DNA of 52,320 bases, from the NCBI GenBank assembly GCA_019310525.1, contig JAFDEE010000033.1, positions 1 to 52,320 on the forward strand, read 5' to 3'. The notes under the pieces were generated by a model that was given only the letters and a program-made list of their open reading frames with translations, did not search any database and had not been told where the DNA came from. The translations under genes and the position numbers were made by a program. The stretch comes from Deltaproteobacteria bacterium (GTDB taxonomy: Bacteria; Desulfobacterota; DSM-4660; Desulfatiglandales; HGW-15). Shown here piece by piece: positions 32,647-41,472 of the stretch. Numbering within the stretch: position 1 is the stretch's first letter; the number at the start of each line of letters is the position of its first letter.

Positions 32647-33126
32647 GAGACCTTTGAACCCAGATTATGCATGACAAATCTTGAAAGAAGTTGTTTCTTT
32701 AATGATTGCGGACCGTTGGACATCTTTCCAAACCAAATTGCATTCACCAGAAAGGTGCAGTCCGGGAACATCAAATTCATTCAAAATTTGTCACCCTTCG
32801 GGATTGCCGATTTTGCCGAATCTGCTGCGTTGCAAGGCGCTCGAAGTACAAAAGTACGTCTTCGCACCTTGGGCCTTGCATCTTCGACAAACTTGGCAAT
32901 TGCACAATCCGGGTTGCAAAACGTTTAATTTTGTTCAAAGTCACGGGAAAGGAAAATTTCGACCATCCCGCTTAGGATGCCAAGCGGCAGAGGCACCATG
33001 CATTGGAGTATTTCGAGGATTGAGATTTGTCCGCACGAAGTGACGACTCCCCGCCTTCCAGGCTGATCCCCGGTTTCAGACCAACGGTGAGGAGATCGGG
33101 CAAAGTTAAGCGTTTTGCAAAGGTCT
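32647..33126 (+). repeat. Dispersed leader element, copy E, split by an insertion
   Basis: Left arm GAGACCTTTG (32647-32656) is interrupted and resumes CAAAACG (32917-32923); right arm CGTTTTGCAAAGGTCT (33111-33126). Joined, left AGACCTTTGCAAAACG and right are perfectly complementary over 16 bases. Other copies have A where this copy has C in the left arm, and T where it has G on the right, so both sides changed together. Body: ttttgttcaaagtcac, inner hairpin, ttgtccgcacg, ccgccttcc and atcgggcaaag. It lies 80 bases before trpB, same direction. Confidence 0.75.
32657..32915. repeat. 259-bp inverted-repeat insertion inside element copy E
   Basis: Ends AACCCAGATTATGCA (32657-32671) and TGCACAATCCGGGTT (32901-32915) are inverted with 13 of 15 identity. 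Removal of the segment restores the left arm of copy E. The interior has imperfect palindromes, including CGAAGTAC-AAAA-GTACGTCTTCG near 32848-32870, and the phrase gattgccgattttgccgaatctgctgcg-like blocks. No frame in it looks like a protein. It resembles a non-autonomous, MITE-like unit. Confidence 0.65.
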
Positions 33127-33205
33127 GGTTATGGTCCTGGGTGCCTGCTGGGAGCCCCCCCGTGGGCGGGATAATAAAACCATCATCAAACGAAGGAGGG
33201 AGAGC

Positions 33206-34591
33206 ATGGACAGGAAAAAGATTTTTCTACCCGAATCCGAGATTCCACGTCAATGGTACAATATACTGGCAGATATGCCCACTCCCATGGAGCCGCCGCT
33301 TCATCCTGGAACCGGTGAACCCATTGGGCCCGAGGATCTGTCTCCCATTTTCCCGATGCCCTTGATTGAACAGGAGGTGAGTACCCAGCGCTGGATCGAC
33401 ATACCGGAAGAGGTGCTCGAAAAATACATGCTCTGGCGGCCCTCGCCCCTCTATAGGGCCTTCAATCTTGAAAAGTATCTGGATACCCCCGCAAGGATCT
33501 ATTTCAAGAACGAGGGGGTGAGTCCGGCAGGCAGTCATAAGCCCAACACCGCCCTGGCCCAGGCATACTATAATAAAATCTCAGGCACCAAGCGCATCAC
33601 CACTGAAACCGGGGCAGGACAATGGGGCAGCGCTCTTTCCATGTGCTGCGCCCTTTTCGGGCTTGAATGCAAAGTGTTCATGGTGAAGATCAGTTACAAC
33701 CAAAAGCCTTACCGAAGGATCATGATGGAGACCTGGGGTGCAAATTGCGTGCCCAGCCCGAGCCCAGAGACCAAGGCCGGCCAGATGATACTCTCCGAGA
33801 ACCCCGAATCCCCTGGGAGCCTGGGTATCGCCATCAGTGAGGCAGTGGAATTGGCGGTTCAGGATGACGAGGCGAAGTACTCCCTGGGAAGCGTATTGAA
33901 TCACGTTATGCTCCACCAGACCATCATCGGCCTGGAGGCCCAGAAGCAGATGGCCATAGCCGGAGACTACCCGGATGTTGTCATCGGTTGCGCCGGCGGG
34001 GGAAGCAATTTTGCAGGCATATCCTTCCCCTTTCTGAGAGACAAGATCAACGGGAAGGACATCGACGTAATCGCGGTGGAGCCGACCTCCTGTCCCACCA
34101 TGACCAAGGGGCCTTTCGCTTACGATTTTGGGGATACCGTGCAGATGACACCCTTGCTGCCCATGCACACCCTGGGACACAGCTTCGTGCCCGCACCGAT
34201 CCATGCCGGAGGCCTCAGGTACCACGGGATGGCCCCGACGGTGAGTCAGCTTATCATGGACGGTCTGATCAGGCCGGAAGCCATCCCTCAGTTGGAGACC
34301 TTCCAGGCCGGCATCACCTTCGCCAGGACTGAAGGGTTCATCAGCGCCCCCGAAACGGACCATGCAGTGGCGATGGTCATACGGGAAGCACTGAAAGCCA
34401 AGGAAGAAGGGAAAGAAAAGGTGATCCTTTTCAACTGGAGCGGGCATGGCCTCGTGGACATGGCCGCCTACGAGGCTTATCTCAGGGGCAAACTTGCGGA
34501 CCATGCCCTGCCGGAGGACGAGATCCACAGGGCCCTGAACGACATTGAGCCCTTGCCTAAGCCGAAACAATTCAAAAAGGGAACCATATAG
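33206..34591 (+). CDS. trpB: Tryptophan synthase beta chain, TrpB2 type
   Basis: 461-residue PLP enzyme that condenses indole with serine to give tryptophan. PLP Lys about 112 in [16 protein letters not shown]; catalytic Glu region [14 protein letters not shown]; phosphate-binding GCAGGGSNF. The long N-terminal extension ([16 protein letters not shown] and [10 protein letters not shown]) is typical of TrpB2 as opposed to TrpB1. TrpB2 does not need TrpA for stability, and indeed no trpA is adjacent; it is generally thought to salvage indole. ATG 33206 has AAGGAGGGAG directly upstream; the frame is open to 33131 but that overlaps the repeat element side. Two nested repeats lie in its upstream region. 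Confidence 0.93.
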   Translation: MDRKKIFLPESEIPRQWYNILADMPTPMEPPLHPGTGEPIGPEDLSPIFPMPLIEQEVSTQRWIDIPEEVLEKYMLWRPSPLYRAFNLEKYLDTPARIYFKNEGVSPAGSHKPNTALAQAYYNKISGTKRITTETGAGQWGSALSMCCALFGLECKVFMVKISYNQKPYRRIMMETWGANCVPSPSPETKAGQMILSENPESPGSLGIAISEAVELAVQDDEAKYSLGSVLNHVMLHQTIIGLEAQKQMAIAGDYPDVVIGCAGGGSNFAGISFPFLRDKINGKDIDVIAVEPTSCPTMTKGPFAYDFGDTVQMTPLLPMHTLGHSFVPAPIHAGGLRYHGMAPTVSQLIMDGLIRPEAIPQLETFQAGITFARTEGFISAPETDHAVAMVIREALKAKEEGKEKVILFNWSGHGLVDMAAYEAYLRGKLADHALPEDEIHRALNDIEPLPKPKQFKKGTI

Positions 34592-34608
34592 CCTTCCACG
34601 CAGGGGCG

Positions 34609-34639
34609 GGAGGGAGCGGGGGACTCACCCGCTCCCTCC
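34609..34639 (+). terminator. Strong hairpin after trpB, without T-run
   Basis: GGAGGGAGCGGG (34609-34620) and CCCGCTCCCTCC (34628-34639) form a perfect 12-bp GC-rich stem with a 7-base loop. It ends 48 bases after the trpB stop. No T-tract follows, so it may protect the mRNA 3' end or terminate poorly. The following 34640-34851 has no recognised gene. Confidence 0.5.
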
Positions 34640-34851
34640 AACCTCTCTCCTGGACCACCATCCCGTTCACCCCCGATTCCATGCCCACCCCCCTCTGGCC
34701 CCGGCTTCAGGTGGAATCCGCCGGGGTTGCGGAAATCCGCTGGAGCATTTATAAAGGTCCTTGACAGAAATGGATATCGAAAAAGTCGGCCGTTTCCCGA
34801 CCCGGGCCGCCCTCTTTCTGAACCATCGAACGATCCAAAGGAGCAAACACC

Positions 34852-37209
34852 ATGAGACCTTGCCGAAAAGTCTTCCTGATGGGAATTTTCCTGTTGTCCG
34901 TTCTTTTCTCGGCCCTGCTGCTCCAGGGCTGCTCGGGCGGAAAAGAAGGGGAGAAAAGGGAAAAATCCTCAGCAAAAACCACCTCAAAAGCCACCTCGAA
35001 AACTTCGATCGAACTCATCCTGGAGGACTTAAAAGCCGGTAAAATCGATTATGAAACCGCCCTGATCTATCAGGTCTACGCCGTTTTCAAGCATCACGGT
35101 CTCCCCCGCCAATATGCCTCTGACAAGATGACCCGAAGGGCCACCACTCTATTCAAAGAAATCAGAGAGAAGTGGGATACCCTCTCTCCTGCGGCCCGGA
35201 ACAAACTCAGGCCTTTCCTGGTAAACCCGCTTTCCCCGGAAAGCTTTTACATGAAAGGCCCGGAGGCTGACAAAAAAAAGAAGACCAGCTTCCTTTCCCT
35301 GGCCTATGCAGGAACCCCTCCTATGCCCAATACAGGTAATCTCAACCATTACGACGCCGCCAACGGAAAAGTGAAAATCTGGTACCGCTCAAATGAGCGG
35401 CAACAGGCCCAATGGATCCTGGAATCCTTTGACCAGGACAAGGTCTTCGAGAAAGAGACCACGCTCATGGGAAGGCAACCCAAGTCCGACGGTGGGGCGG
35501 TCGGGACAGACCAACGCCTGGATATATTCCTGGCGAATATGAGCGACATGGGCCTGACCGTGGGTGGTCCTGTGGTTAATCACAAGACCTATGTCCACAT
35601 TTTCATCAACAAGGGCATGTCCAAAAAAGAAATCCAAAACAGCACGGCCCACGAGTTCTTCCACGCCATCCAATATAATATGGACTGCAACGAGGCCAGC
35701 TGGTGGATGGAGATGACGGCCACCTGGTGCGAAGATTTCATCTACCCGGACTATGACATCGAACACCAATATCTCGACTGGTATTTCAAAAACTTCAAGA
35801 TGCGAAAATCCCTGGCCTTCGAAGACGGGAAACACGAGTACGGGGCTTACGTGTGGCCCCTGTACCTGGTTCAGAAGCACGGGAAGGATATCATCGGAAA
35901 AATATGGCGTGCCTGTGAATCATCCGCCGCCCTCACGGCCTTCGTCAACACCATCCCAGGGGGAGTAGAAAAGGCATTTAAAGAATTCTCCCTCTGGATG
36001 TATAACGAGGAACCGGCCAAGTATTTCAGGGACGGCGCCAGGCCCGGAAGATTTCTTCCTGCCAAACCTTCCATCTCCAACAACCGAATCACGGTGGCCG
36101 GAAGTGTGAACACGCCGGTGAATCTCTCGTACCTTTCCCTCACCATGGAGCGGTTCTATTTCAAACCCGGGGACAAGCAGCACATCCGTTCCATCGATTT
36201 TGACCTGACCAATCTTCACAAGAGGCATCCCAAACTGGCCGTATGGGCGATCATCAAGATCGCCGGGGAAATCGAGGTACAGGAAGACTGGTCTGGGGTA
36301 GATTTCCGCAACTATTGCTTTGACCTTCCTGAAGAAGACCTGGAAGAAATCGTGTTTATCTTCGCCAATCCTACTGCCACCGAGGACTTCAATGGAGCGA
36401 ACCTTGTGGATTACACGGCCAAGGAGTACGGTTGCGATGCAAAACTTGACATCAAATGGGATATCCAGTCATCGTGGGCCGGCGACTGGGAGTACCTGTA
36501 TCCCAATTCAGGCGGAATGAAGGCCCGGATGGGCGGCAAGGTCCAGCACCGGGAAGGCGGGGAATTGAGCGTCAGCTTCATAGAGAACATCGTTGATCCT
36601 GAGATCGCCGATGACCCTGAAAGCGGCAAACGTCTCGTCCCTTACGGAGGGTTTTCCTACCATTCGAGCGGCTCTTCCCGGGCAGATTTCCTCCCCGTAG
36701 CCCCCCAGGGACTGAGGGGCTCTTCCAGCATCATCTGCCGGGCCTCGGACACCTGGGAAGGGGATGAAAGGAGTAAAGCCACAAAGACCCTGCTGCGCCT
36801 CAAAATCATTCCTCCGGAAAAAAAAGAAGAACGGGTTCAGGTGACGGAGGAGGAGCTCAACCAAATGCCGGAAGAGATGCGCAATCAAGTCAAGCAACTC
36901 TTGGAGCTTTCCCGAAATCTCCAAAACTCCATGGGAGGGAAGTTCAGCGATCAGGAACCCAAGGAAGGGGAATTAAAGTACAGTATATTACTCTCATTCG
37001 GTGCGCTGCCTGCCACCAGTACGGTCAGCATGGGTGTAAACGACGCCTCGAACGTAACGGAGTCGACCACGATCACGCCCGATTCGATCGAACTTGAAGG
37101 CGTTTTCAAACAGGAAAAGCATGTCATCCCCATCAACAAGACGATCCGGAGCACTTTCGGGTCCGCACACTTGACAGGGACCCTGCGGCTCAAAAAGAAG
37201 CGAAAGTAA
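34852..37209 (+). CDS. Lipoprotein zinc metalloprotease, MXAN_6640-like
   Basis: 785 residues. Lipoprotein signal peptide with lipobox LQGC (Cys27), so anchored in the envelope after cleavage. A Ser/Lys/Thr-rich tether follows. A catalytic zinc motif HEFFHAIQYN (His267, Glu268, His271) is followed by WWMEMTATW, where Glu287 is the likely third ligand as in gluzincins. Before it lies LDIFLANM and a beta-rich stretch. The C-terminal half (about 400-785) appears to be several beta domains. This arrangement resembles putative metalloproteases described in myxobacteria; no substrate is known. ATG at 34852 follows AAAGGAGCAAACACC. The 3' end overlaps convergent tsaC by 20 bases. Confidence 0.82.
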   Translation: MRPCRKVFLMGIFLLSVLFSALLLQGCSGGKEGEKREKSSAKTTSKATSKTSIELILEDLKAGKIDYETALIYQVYAVFKHHGLPRQYASDKMTRRATTLFKEIREKWDTLSPAARNKLRPFLVNPLSPESFYMKGPEADKKKKTSFLSLAYAGTPPMPNTGNLNHYDAANGKVKIWYRSNERQQAQWILESFDQDKVFEKETTLMGRQPKSDGGAVGTDQRLDIFLANMSDMGLTVGGPVVNHKTYVHIFINKGMSKKEIQNSTAHEFFHAIQYNMDCNEASWWMEMTATWCEDFIYPDYDIEHQYLDWYFKNFKMRKSLAFEDGKHEYGAYVWPLYLVQKHGKDIIGKIWRACESSAALTAFVNTIPGGVEKAFKEFSLWMYNEEPAKYFRDGARPGRFLPAKPSISNNRITVAGSVNTPVNLSYLSLTMERFYFKPGDKQHIRSIDFDLTNLHKRHPKLAVWAIIKIAGEIEVQEDWSGVDFRNYCFDLPEEDLEEIVFIFANPTATEDFNGANLVDYTAKEYGCDAKLDIKWDIQSSWAGDWEYLYPNSGGMKARMGGKVQHREGGELSVSFIENIVDPEIADDPESGKRLVPYGGFSYHSSGSSRADFLPVAPQGLRGSSSIICRASDTWEGDERSKATKTLLRLKIIPPEKKEERVQVTEEELNQMPEEMRNQVKQLLELSRNLQNSMGGKFSDQEPKEGELKYSILLSFGALPATSTVSMGVNDASNVTESTTITPDSIELEGVFKQEKHVIPINKTIRSTFGSAHLTGTLRLKKKRK

Positions 37210-37852
37210 TGGAGGGACAGGCGGCGAGGTGAGGTTCCAGGATTTCCTTTTCCACCATCCCCTCCCGAATGAATCGGGGGGGATGGACGGTTACATCAAG
37301 TACCGTGGACCCCTTTCCTCCCGGGGTCCTGCCGCCGTCAAGAATCAGATCCACCTCTTCCCCGAGGGTCTCCATGACCTCCCGGGCGCTCCGGCAGGCC
37401 GGGCTTCCTGTGGGGTTGGCGCTGGTTCCGGTTATGGCCGTGCCCACTTCCGCGGCAAGCCTGGTCGGGACAGGGTGGCTTGAGAGTCTAATACCGATCT
37501 TTCCCGTGCCGCCGGTCAAAAGGGGTGAGAGGCCGTGACGGGCCTCCAGGACCAGGGTGAGCCCGCCGGGCCAGAATCTTTCCATGAGCCGCCGGGCCAG
37601 GGGGGGCACTCGCGCCACATATCTTTCGAGGACATCCACGGAAGGGATAAGAATCAGCACGGGATGTCCCTCTCGCCTCCCCTTGATCCGGAAAAGCCTC
37701 TGGAGGGCCTTCTCATCCAGGGCATTCACACCGAGGCCGTAAAACGATTCCGTGGGGAAAACCACTGCCCCACCCTTAAGCAATACCTCGGCCCCCAGTT
37801 CTATCCCCCGATCCGACTCTTTGCCGCTTGAAACCCGGATGATCCTGGCCAT
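37190..37852 (-). CDS. tsaC: L-threonylcarbamoyladenylate synthase (YrdC/Sua5 family)
   Basis: Makes threonylcarbamoyl-AMP from threonine, bicarbonate and ATP for the t6A37 tRNA modification. The YrdC domain fills all 220 residues: GGAVVFPTESFYGLGVNA, then RLFRIKGRREGHPVLIL, SSHPVP, TAITGTSANPTGSPAC (SxN motif). No C-terminal Sua5 domain is present, so it is the short TsaC form. The ATG at 37852 (MARIIRVSSG) lies four bases after the purE stop; the frame is open to 37999 within purE and was rejected. The 3' end overlaps the metalloprotease gene by 20 bases on the opposite strand. tsaB, tsaD and tsaE are not here. Confidence 0.9.
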   Translation of the reverse strand: MARIIRVSSGKESDRGIELGAEVLLKGGAVVFPTESFYGLGVNALDEKALQRLFRIKGRREGHPVLILIPSVDVLERYVARVPPLARRLMERFWPGGLTLVLEARHGLSPLLTGGTGKIGIRLSSHPVPTRLAAEVGTAITGTSANPTGSPACRSAREVMETLGEEVDLILDGGRTPGGKGSTVLDVTVHPPRFIREGMVEKEILEPHLAACPSITFASF

Positions 37853-37856
37853 GGTC

Positions 37857-38357
37857 TCAGGGATTCCATACACCTGTCGGTTCACGGGCTTCCCGGGCCA
37901 GGTTTTCCCGGTAGGCCTTGATTCTGGCTGCAACGGCGCTATCCGTAAGCCCCAGGATTTCACCGGCCAGCACCGCGGCGTTCTTGGCTCCTCCCGCACC
38001 GAGGGAGACGGTGGCCACGGGGATACCCGGGGGCATCTGGACTGTTGAGAGCAAGGCGTCTATTCCTTTTAAAGGAGAGGAATCAATGGGGACGCCGATT
38101 ACGGGAAGGGTCGTGTGGGCGGCGATGAATCCCGCCAGGTGTGCGGCCCATCCCGCCCCCGCGATAATGACCCGGAGGCCCTTTTCTTCCGCTTCCTCCG
38201 CAAACCGTCGGGTATCCTCCGGGGTACGGTGTGCCGAAAGCACACGCACTTCGTGTGGGATTCCCAGTTCGGCCAGGGTCCGGGTGCAGCCTTCCATCAC
38301 CGGCCCGTCCGACTTGCTCCCCATCACCACGGCCACCAAGGGTTTCTCATCCGCCAT
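37857..38357 (-). CDS. purE: N5-carboxyaminoimidazole ribonucleotide mutase
   Basis: Class I PurE of purine synthesis, converting N5-CAIR to CAIR. 166 residues with VAVVMGSKSDGPVMEG, SAHRTPEDTRRFAEEA, IAGAGWAAHLAGFIA, LPVIGVP and the SVQMP-like TVQMPPGIPVATVSLG with GAKNAAVLA. Start at 38357 (MADEKPLVAVV) has AAGGAG eight bases upstream. The catalytic His of the SAHRT motif is present. It is followed, four bases on, by tsaC. purK is not in view. Confidence 0.95.
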   Translation of the reverse strand: MADEKPLVAVVMGSKSDGPVMEGCTRTLAELGIPHEVRVLSAHRTPEDTRRFAEEAEEKGLRVIIAGAGWAAHLAGFIAAHTTLPVIGVPIDSSPLKGIDALLSTVQMPPGIPVATVSLGAGGAKNAAVLAGEILGLTDSAVAARIKAYRENLAREAREPTGVWNP

Positions 38358-38488
38358 ACCTCGTCTCCTTTCTTTTTCCTTGAAAACACGCAATGAATTC
38401 CTTCCGGACTGCTTCCCGCCGGGACCTGAAAGGGTTCCGACGCTCATTGAAGCGTCAAAAGGGGCGGTCCAGCAGCACACAGGGATTT

Positions 38489-39133
38489 TCAGCGCTCGGC
38501 CCTTGCCATGCCAATCAGGGGATAGATAGCCATGCCGGCCAGCCAGGCGATGTCTTCGGCGGAGAGAAGGCCTGTGATATTCCCGTCGAAGAGGATGTTC
38601 CCCTCGGGTGGGAATTCATCGTCCCCCTTCCATAGGATCAGGGCCAGGGGCACCAGGGGGAAGGCCTGGATCACCACCGAGACGTCTCCGTGATCAAAGT
38701 CTTTAGCGCCGTATACCCGCCCGGCCAGGTCCCGAAGCAATTCCGGGCGATCACCGAAGCCCTGGACCAAAGGATTCTTTGCCCTTTTCAAAAAGGCGTC
38801 CAGGTAGAACCGTCCGTCCGGGATCTCCTGGTAGGCGATCCACCGACCGCTCAGGGGGGCCCCGCTCGTCTCCCAGGCCCCGCGAAGATAATGGGCCAGC
38901 AAGACCTTCTGCTGGACGGGCAATTCTTCGCCCGTATCCCGGTAGTTCATAGTCATTCGGGGCCAGGTGACCAGCACCTCCCTGTTGAGAAAGGCCAGGG
39001 AAAACCCATCAACCCCGGCTCCCTTGCCCTGGGGTTGGGCTCCCGCATAAGACGCCAGGAGATCGGGATTTCTGCCTGAAAGCTCTTCAATTGCCAATTC
39101 CAATGCCTGGTTGTAATCGTCGATCCGTGCCAT
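38489..39133 (-). CDS. DUF3786-family protein
   Basis: 214 residues, soluble. Start at 39133 has GGAGG three to four bases before. Recognisable blocks are the N-terminal MARIDDYNQALELAIEEL, a central WPRMTMNYRDTGEELP-type segment, ILWKGDDEFPPEGNILFDGNI and the C-terminal LLSAEDIAWLAGM. These match the DUF3786 pattern, a family common in anaerobic Desulfobacterota and often near corrinoid or C1 metabolism genes; the function is unknown and no such partner is here. Transcribed in the same direction as purE-tsaC (131-base gap). Confidence 0.78.
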   Translation of the reverse strand: MARIDDYNQALELAIEELSGRNPDLLASYAGAQPQGKGAGVDGFSLAFLNREVLVTWPRMTMNYRDTGEELPVQQKVLLAHYLRGAWETSGAPLSGRWIAYQEIPDGRFYLDAFLKRAKNPLVQGFGDRPELLRDLAGRVYGAKDFDHGDVSVVIQAFPLVPLALILWKGDDEFPPEGNILFDGNITGLLSAEDIAWLAGMAIYPLIGMARAER

Positions 39134-39259
39134 TCGGCCTCCTTACCCGGCGCTTCACACGGGAAATGCCGGTTCCATAATAACGTATAGTAACACCTTA
39201 ATCCTGCAAGCGTCGAGTCTGCCTAAAGATGCAAGATTCAGGTTGAAAGCTGAGTGTGT

Positions 39260-39265
39260 TATAGT
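39260..39265 (+). promoter_or_regulatory. Possible -10 box upstream of the Smr gene
   Basis: TATAGT at 39260-39265, with TTCAGG at 39237-39242 as a poor -35 box (17-base spacer). It lies 77 bases before the ATG at 39342. It is part of the divergent region between the DUF3786 and Smr genes. Confidence 0.3.
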
Positions 39266-39341
39266 AGAAACGCTCCCAGGAATTCAAGACCTTATGCCCC
39301 TATTTTTGGTCCCCTTGACCGTGGAAAAAGGAACTTCCGGT

Positions 39342-40007
39342 ATGGCCAGGAAAAAGGACAACTTCAACCCGGCTTTCAAAGACCTCCGCGTGAAATGGGA
39401 AAGGGCCCGGAGGAAAGCTGAAGATGCTCACGGATCCCCCGCCATTCCCCGCACAAAGGAGGAAAGAGGTGAGGACCGGGTCTTCCTCGAGGCCATGTCG
39501 GATGTCATTCCCCTCGAAGATGATAAGCGAAAAGTCCCGCGAAGGACAAGGTCCCATCCCAGGCCCTCCCATCCCGCACCCGACGACGAGCAGGCCGCCA
39601 TGAATCACCTCCATGGCCTGGTACGGGGGGTCGTTGAAATGGACATGACCTTTACGGACGAGTATATGGAGGGATGTGTCAAGGGTTTCAGCCGCCGACT
39701 GATGAAAAAGCTCAAGAGGGGGGAGTTCCCGGTCCAGGACTTCATCGATCTCCACGGGCTGACCCGCCGGGAGGCTGAAGAAGCCGTTCGAGGCTTTCTT
39801 ATCCAGAGTCACAGGGTAGGACTCCGGTGTGTTCTGATCGTACACGGCCGGGGCCTGAATTCCCCGGACAGTTTCCCGGTCCTCAAGGAAGGGCTGCCCC
39901 TTTGGCTCGGGAAGGGCGCAATCCGAAAGGTCGTTCTTGCCTTCGCAACGGCCCGGCCCTATGACGGGGGTACGGGGGCGATCTATGTTCTGCTCCGAAG
40001 GCGCTGA
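39342..40007 (+). CDS. Smr-domain protein
   Basis: 221 residues. N-terminal charged part (MARKKDNFNPAFKDLRVKWE and a Lys/Arg/Pro-rich linker) and a C-terminal Smr domain (about 135-220) with DFIDLHGLTRREAEEAVRGF, VLIVHGRGLNSPD and ATARPYDGGTGAIYVLLRR. The Smr fold is a nicking or RNA endonuclease domain of MutS2 and stand-alone proteins; the DLHG and GRG motifs are both retained. The ATG at 39342 has AAGGAA nine bases upstream; the frame is open to 39243. Its cellular role is unknown. Followed 141 bases on by a GTPase-like gene. Confidence 0.85.
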   Translation: MARKKDNFNPAFKDLRVKWERARRKAEDAHGSPAIPRTKEERGEDRVFLEAMSDVIPLEDDKRKVPRRTRSHPRPSHPAPDDEQAAMNHLHGLVRGVVEMDMTFTDEYMEGCVKGFSRRLMKKLKRGEFPVQDFIDLHGLTRREAEEAVRGFLIQSHRVGLRCVLIVHGRGLNSPDSFPVLKEGLPLWLGKGAIRKVVLAFATARPYDGGTGAIYVLLRRR

Positions 40008-40148
40008 GGGAGCCTTCCGATCCCGCCCGGATTCCCAAGATGCTGTTTCGGCAAAGGAGACGTTTTGCCGTGAAAAATGCGCTTCCATGTTCTATAATCC
40101 CCTTGGCGCTTCATTCGTCCTGATCATCCAACCTGCCGGAGGAAAAAC

Positions 40149-41198
40149 ATGAAACTCGGCATCATCGGCCTTCCCCAGGCCGGCAAGTCCACCATCTTCG
40201 CCGCCCTTACCGGGGCCAGGGGCGAAAAGGACGTCTCGAAAACCGGCAAGGGGGACCGGAGGATCGGGACGGTGAAGGTGATGGATGAAAGGGTGGACTT
40301 CCTGGAAAAGCTCTATTCTCCCAAGAAAACCACCTATGCCAGGGTCGAGTACCTGCTCCCCCCCCCTGCTGCCGGAGGAGGAGACGGGTCGGTATCGGAG
40401 AGTGCTCTATGGAACCGGGTGCGCGTGTGTGACGCCCTGATCCACGTACTCCGGAACTTCAAGACCCCTGGAGGGATCGAACCCGCTCCCGAGGAGGACT
40501 TCTGGCGGCTCGAAGAAAATATGATCCTGGCCGATCTCGTGGTGGCCGAGAAACGGCTCGAACGCATCGAGCTGGACAGGAAGCGGGGAAACCCTCCCAA
40601 CAAGAAAGAATTCGAACTTCTCCAACGAGCAAAAGAGATGCTTGAAATGGGCCGGCCCCTTCGGGCCGATGCCGATCTCTCATCGGCGCAGGTTCTGCGG
40701 GGATTCACCTTTCTCTCGGCCAAGCCCCAGCTCCTCGTGATCAACAACGACGATGACGACGAGTCCATGCCCGATTGGGAAAAGGGGCCCGAGGATCTGG
40801 AGTCGATGGTCGTGCGGGGACGGCTTGAAATGGACATCGCGGCCATGCAGCCGGAGGAGGCCCGAGAGTTCCAGAGGGAATTTCACATCGAAACATCGGC
40901 CCTGGACCGGGTGATCCAGGCCTCTTATCGGCTCATGAAACTCATCTCCTTCTTCACGGTCCTCAACGACGAGGTGCGGGCCTGGACTGTCCCAGAGGGA
41001 TCCACCGCCCTTGACGGGGCCGGGGCGGTGCATTCGGACATCCAGAAGGGCTTCATCCGGGCGGAAGTCCTCCCCTTCGAGGCGCTGAAACGCCACGGGA
41101 CCTTCCAGGCGGCAAAGAAGGCTGGAGAGGTCAAGCTGGAAGGCAAGGAATACCTGATTCAAGACGGTGATATCATTGCATTTCGATTCAACCTATAG
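40149..41198 (+). CDS. Divergent YchF/Obg-like GTPase with TGS-like C-terminus
   Basis: 349 residues. P-loop GLPQAGKSTIFAALTG (G1) at the N-terminus and a C-terminal YchF-type DUF933/TGS domain (SFFTVLNDEVRAWTVPEGST, DIQKGFIRAEVL, LIQDGDIIAFRFNL). Between them the usual YchF DIAGLV (G3, switch II) is absent; the corresponding place is occupied by LPPPAAGGGDGSVSE. The G4 position has LVINNDDDDE instead of NxxE/NKxD. A coiled-coil segment (about 120-180) is as in YchF. So nucleotide binding is likely but hydrolysis coupling is doubtful. A paralogue with a conserved YchF probably exists elsewhere. ATG 40149 has GGAGG six bases upstream. It is followed by a hairpin at 41207. Confidence 0.78.
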   Translation: MKLGIIGLPQAGKSTIFAALTGARGEKDVSKTGKGDRRIGTVKVMDERVDFLEKLYSPKKTTYARVEYLLPPPAAGGGDGSVSESALWNRVRVCDALIHVLRNFKTPGGIEPAPEEDFWRLEENMILADLVVAEKRLERIELDRKRGNPPNKKEFELLQRAKEMLEMGRPLRADADLSSAQVLRGFTFLSAKPQLLVINNDDDDESMPDWEKGPEDLESMVVRGRLEMDIAAMQPEEAREFQREFHIETSALDRVIQASYRLMKLISFFTVLNDEVRAWTVPEGSTALDGAGAVHSDIQKGFIRAEVLPFEALKRHGTFQAAKKAGEVKLEGKEYLIQDGDIIAFRFNL

Positions 41199-41206
41199 GA
41201 ACCCCC

Positions 41207-41244
41207 AAAGGGTTGTGGTCCCTGTTTCATGGCCGCAACCCTTT
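41207..41244 (+). terminator. Hairpin after the YchF-like gene
   Basis: AAAGGGTTGTGG (41207-41218) pairs with CCGCAACCCTTT (41233-41244): 12 bp with one G-U, loop of 14. It starts eight bases after the stop. No T-run follows. Confidence 0.5.
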
Positions 41245-41304
41245 CGACCCATGATCCAAATCCTGAGTCAAAAAGCATACGGTTTCGAAAAGGTCTCACA
41301 ATAG

Positions 41305-41446
41305 GAGACCTTTGAAAAACGTTCAATTTTGTTCAAGATCAAGGAAGACGAAAATTTTAACCACAGGAATACCTTGAGTATTTCGAGGATTAAAATTTGA
41401 GTCTGACGCAGAGATTGGGCAAAAGGGGGCATTTTTCAAAGATCTC
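41305..41446 (+). repeat. Dispersed leader element, copy B (complete, short form)
   Basis: 142 bp. Left arm GAGACCTTTGAAAAACG (41305-41321) and right arm CATTTTTCAAAGATCTC (41430-41446), two mismatches. Second stem TTTTGTTCAA (41327-41336) / TTGGGCAAAA (41415-41424). Inner hairpin AAAATTTTAACC...GGATTAAAATTT with GAATAC and GTATTTC near its tip. Just upstream, AGGTCTC-ACAATAG-GAGACCT (41291-41311) looks like an abutting arm of another copy. The argC ATG lies 27 bases after the element. Confidence 0.8.
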
Positions 41447-41472
41447 ACAACAAAGGAGGATGAGTAGAGCCC

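Noticed and set aside
32671-32928. Short plus-strand frames within the nested insertion
   Set aside because: Several overlapping frames of similar length occur in all phases with no start signal; they follow from the palindromic composition.
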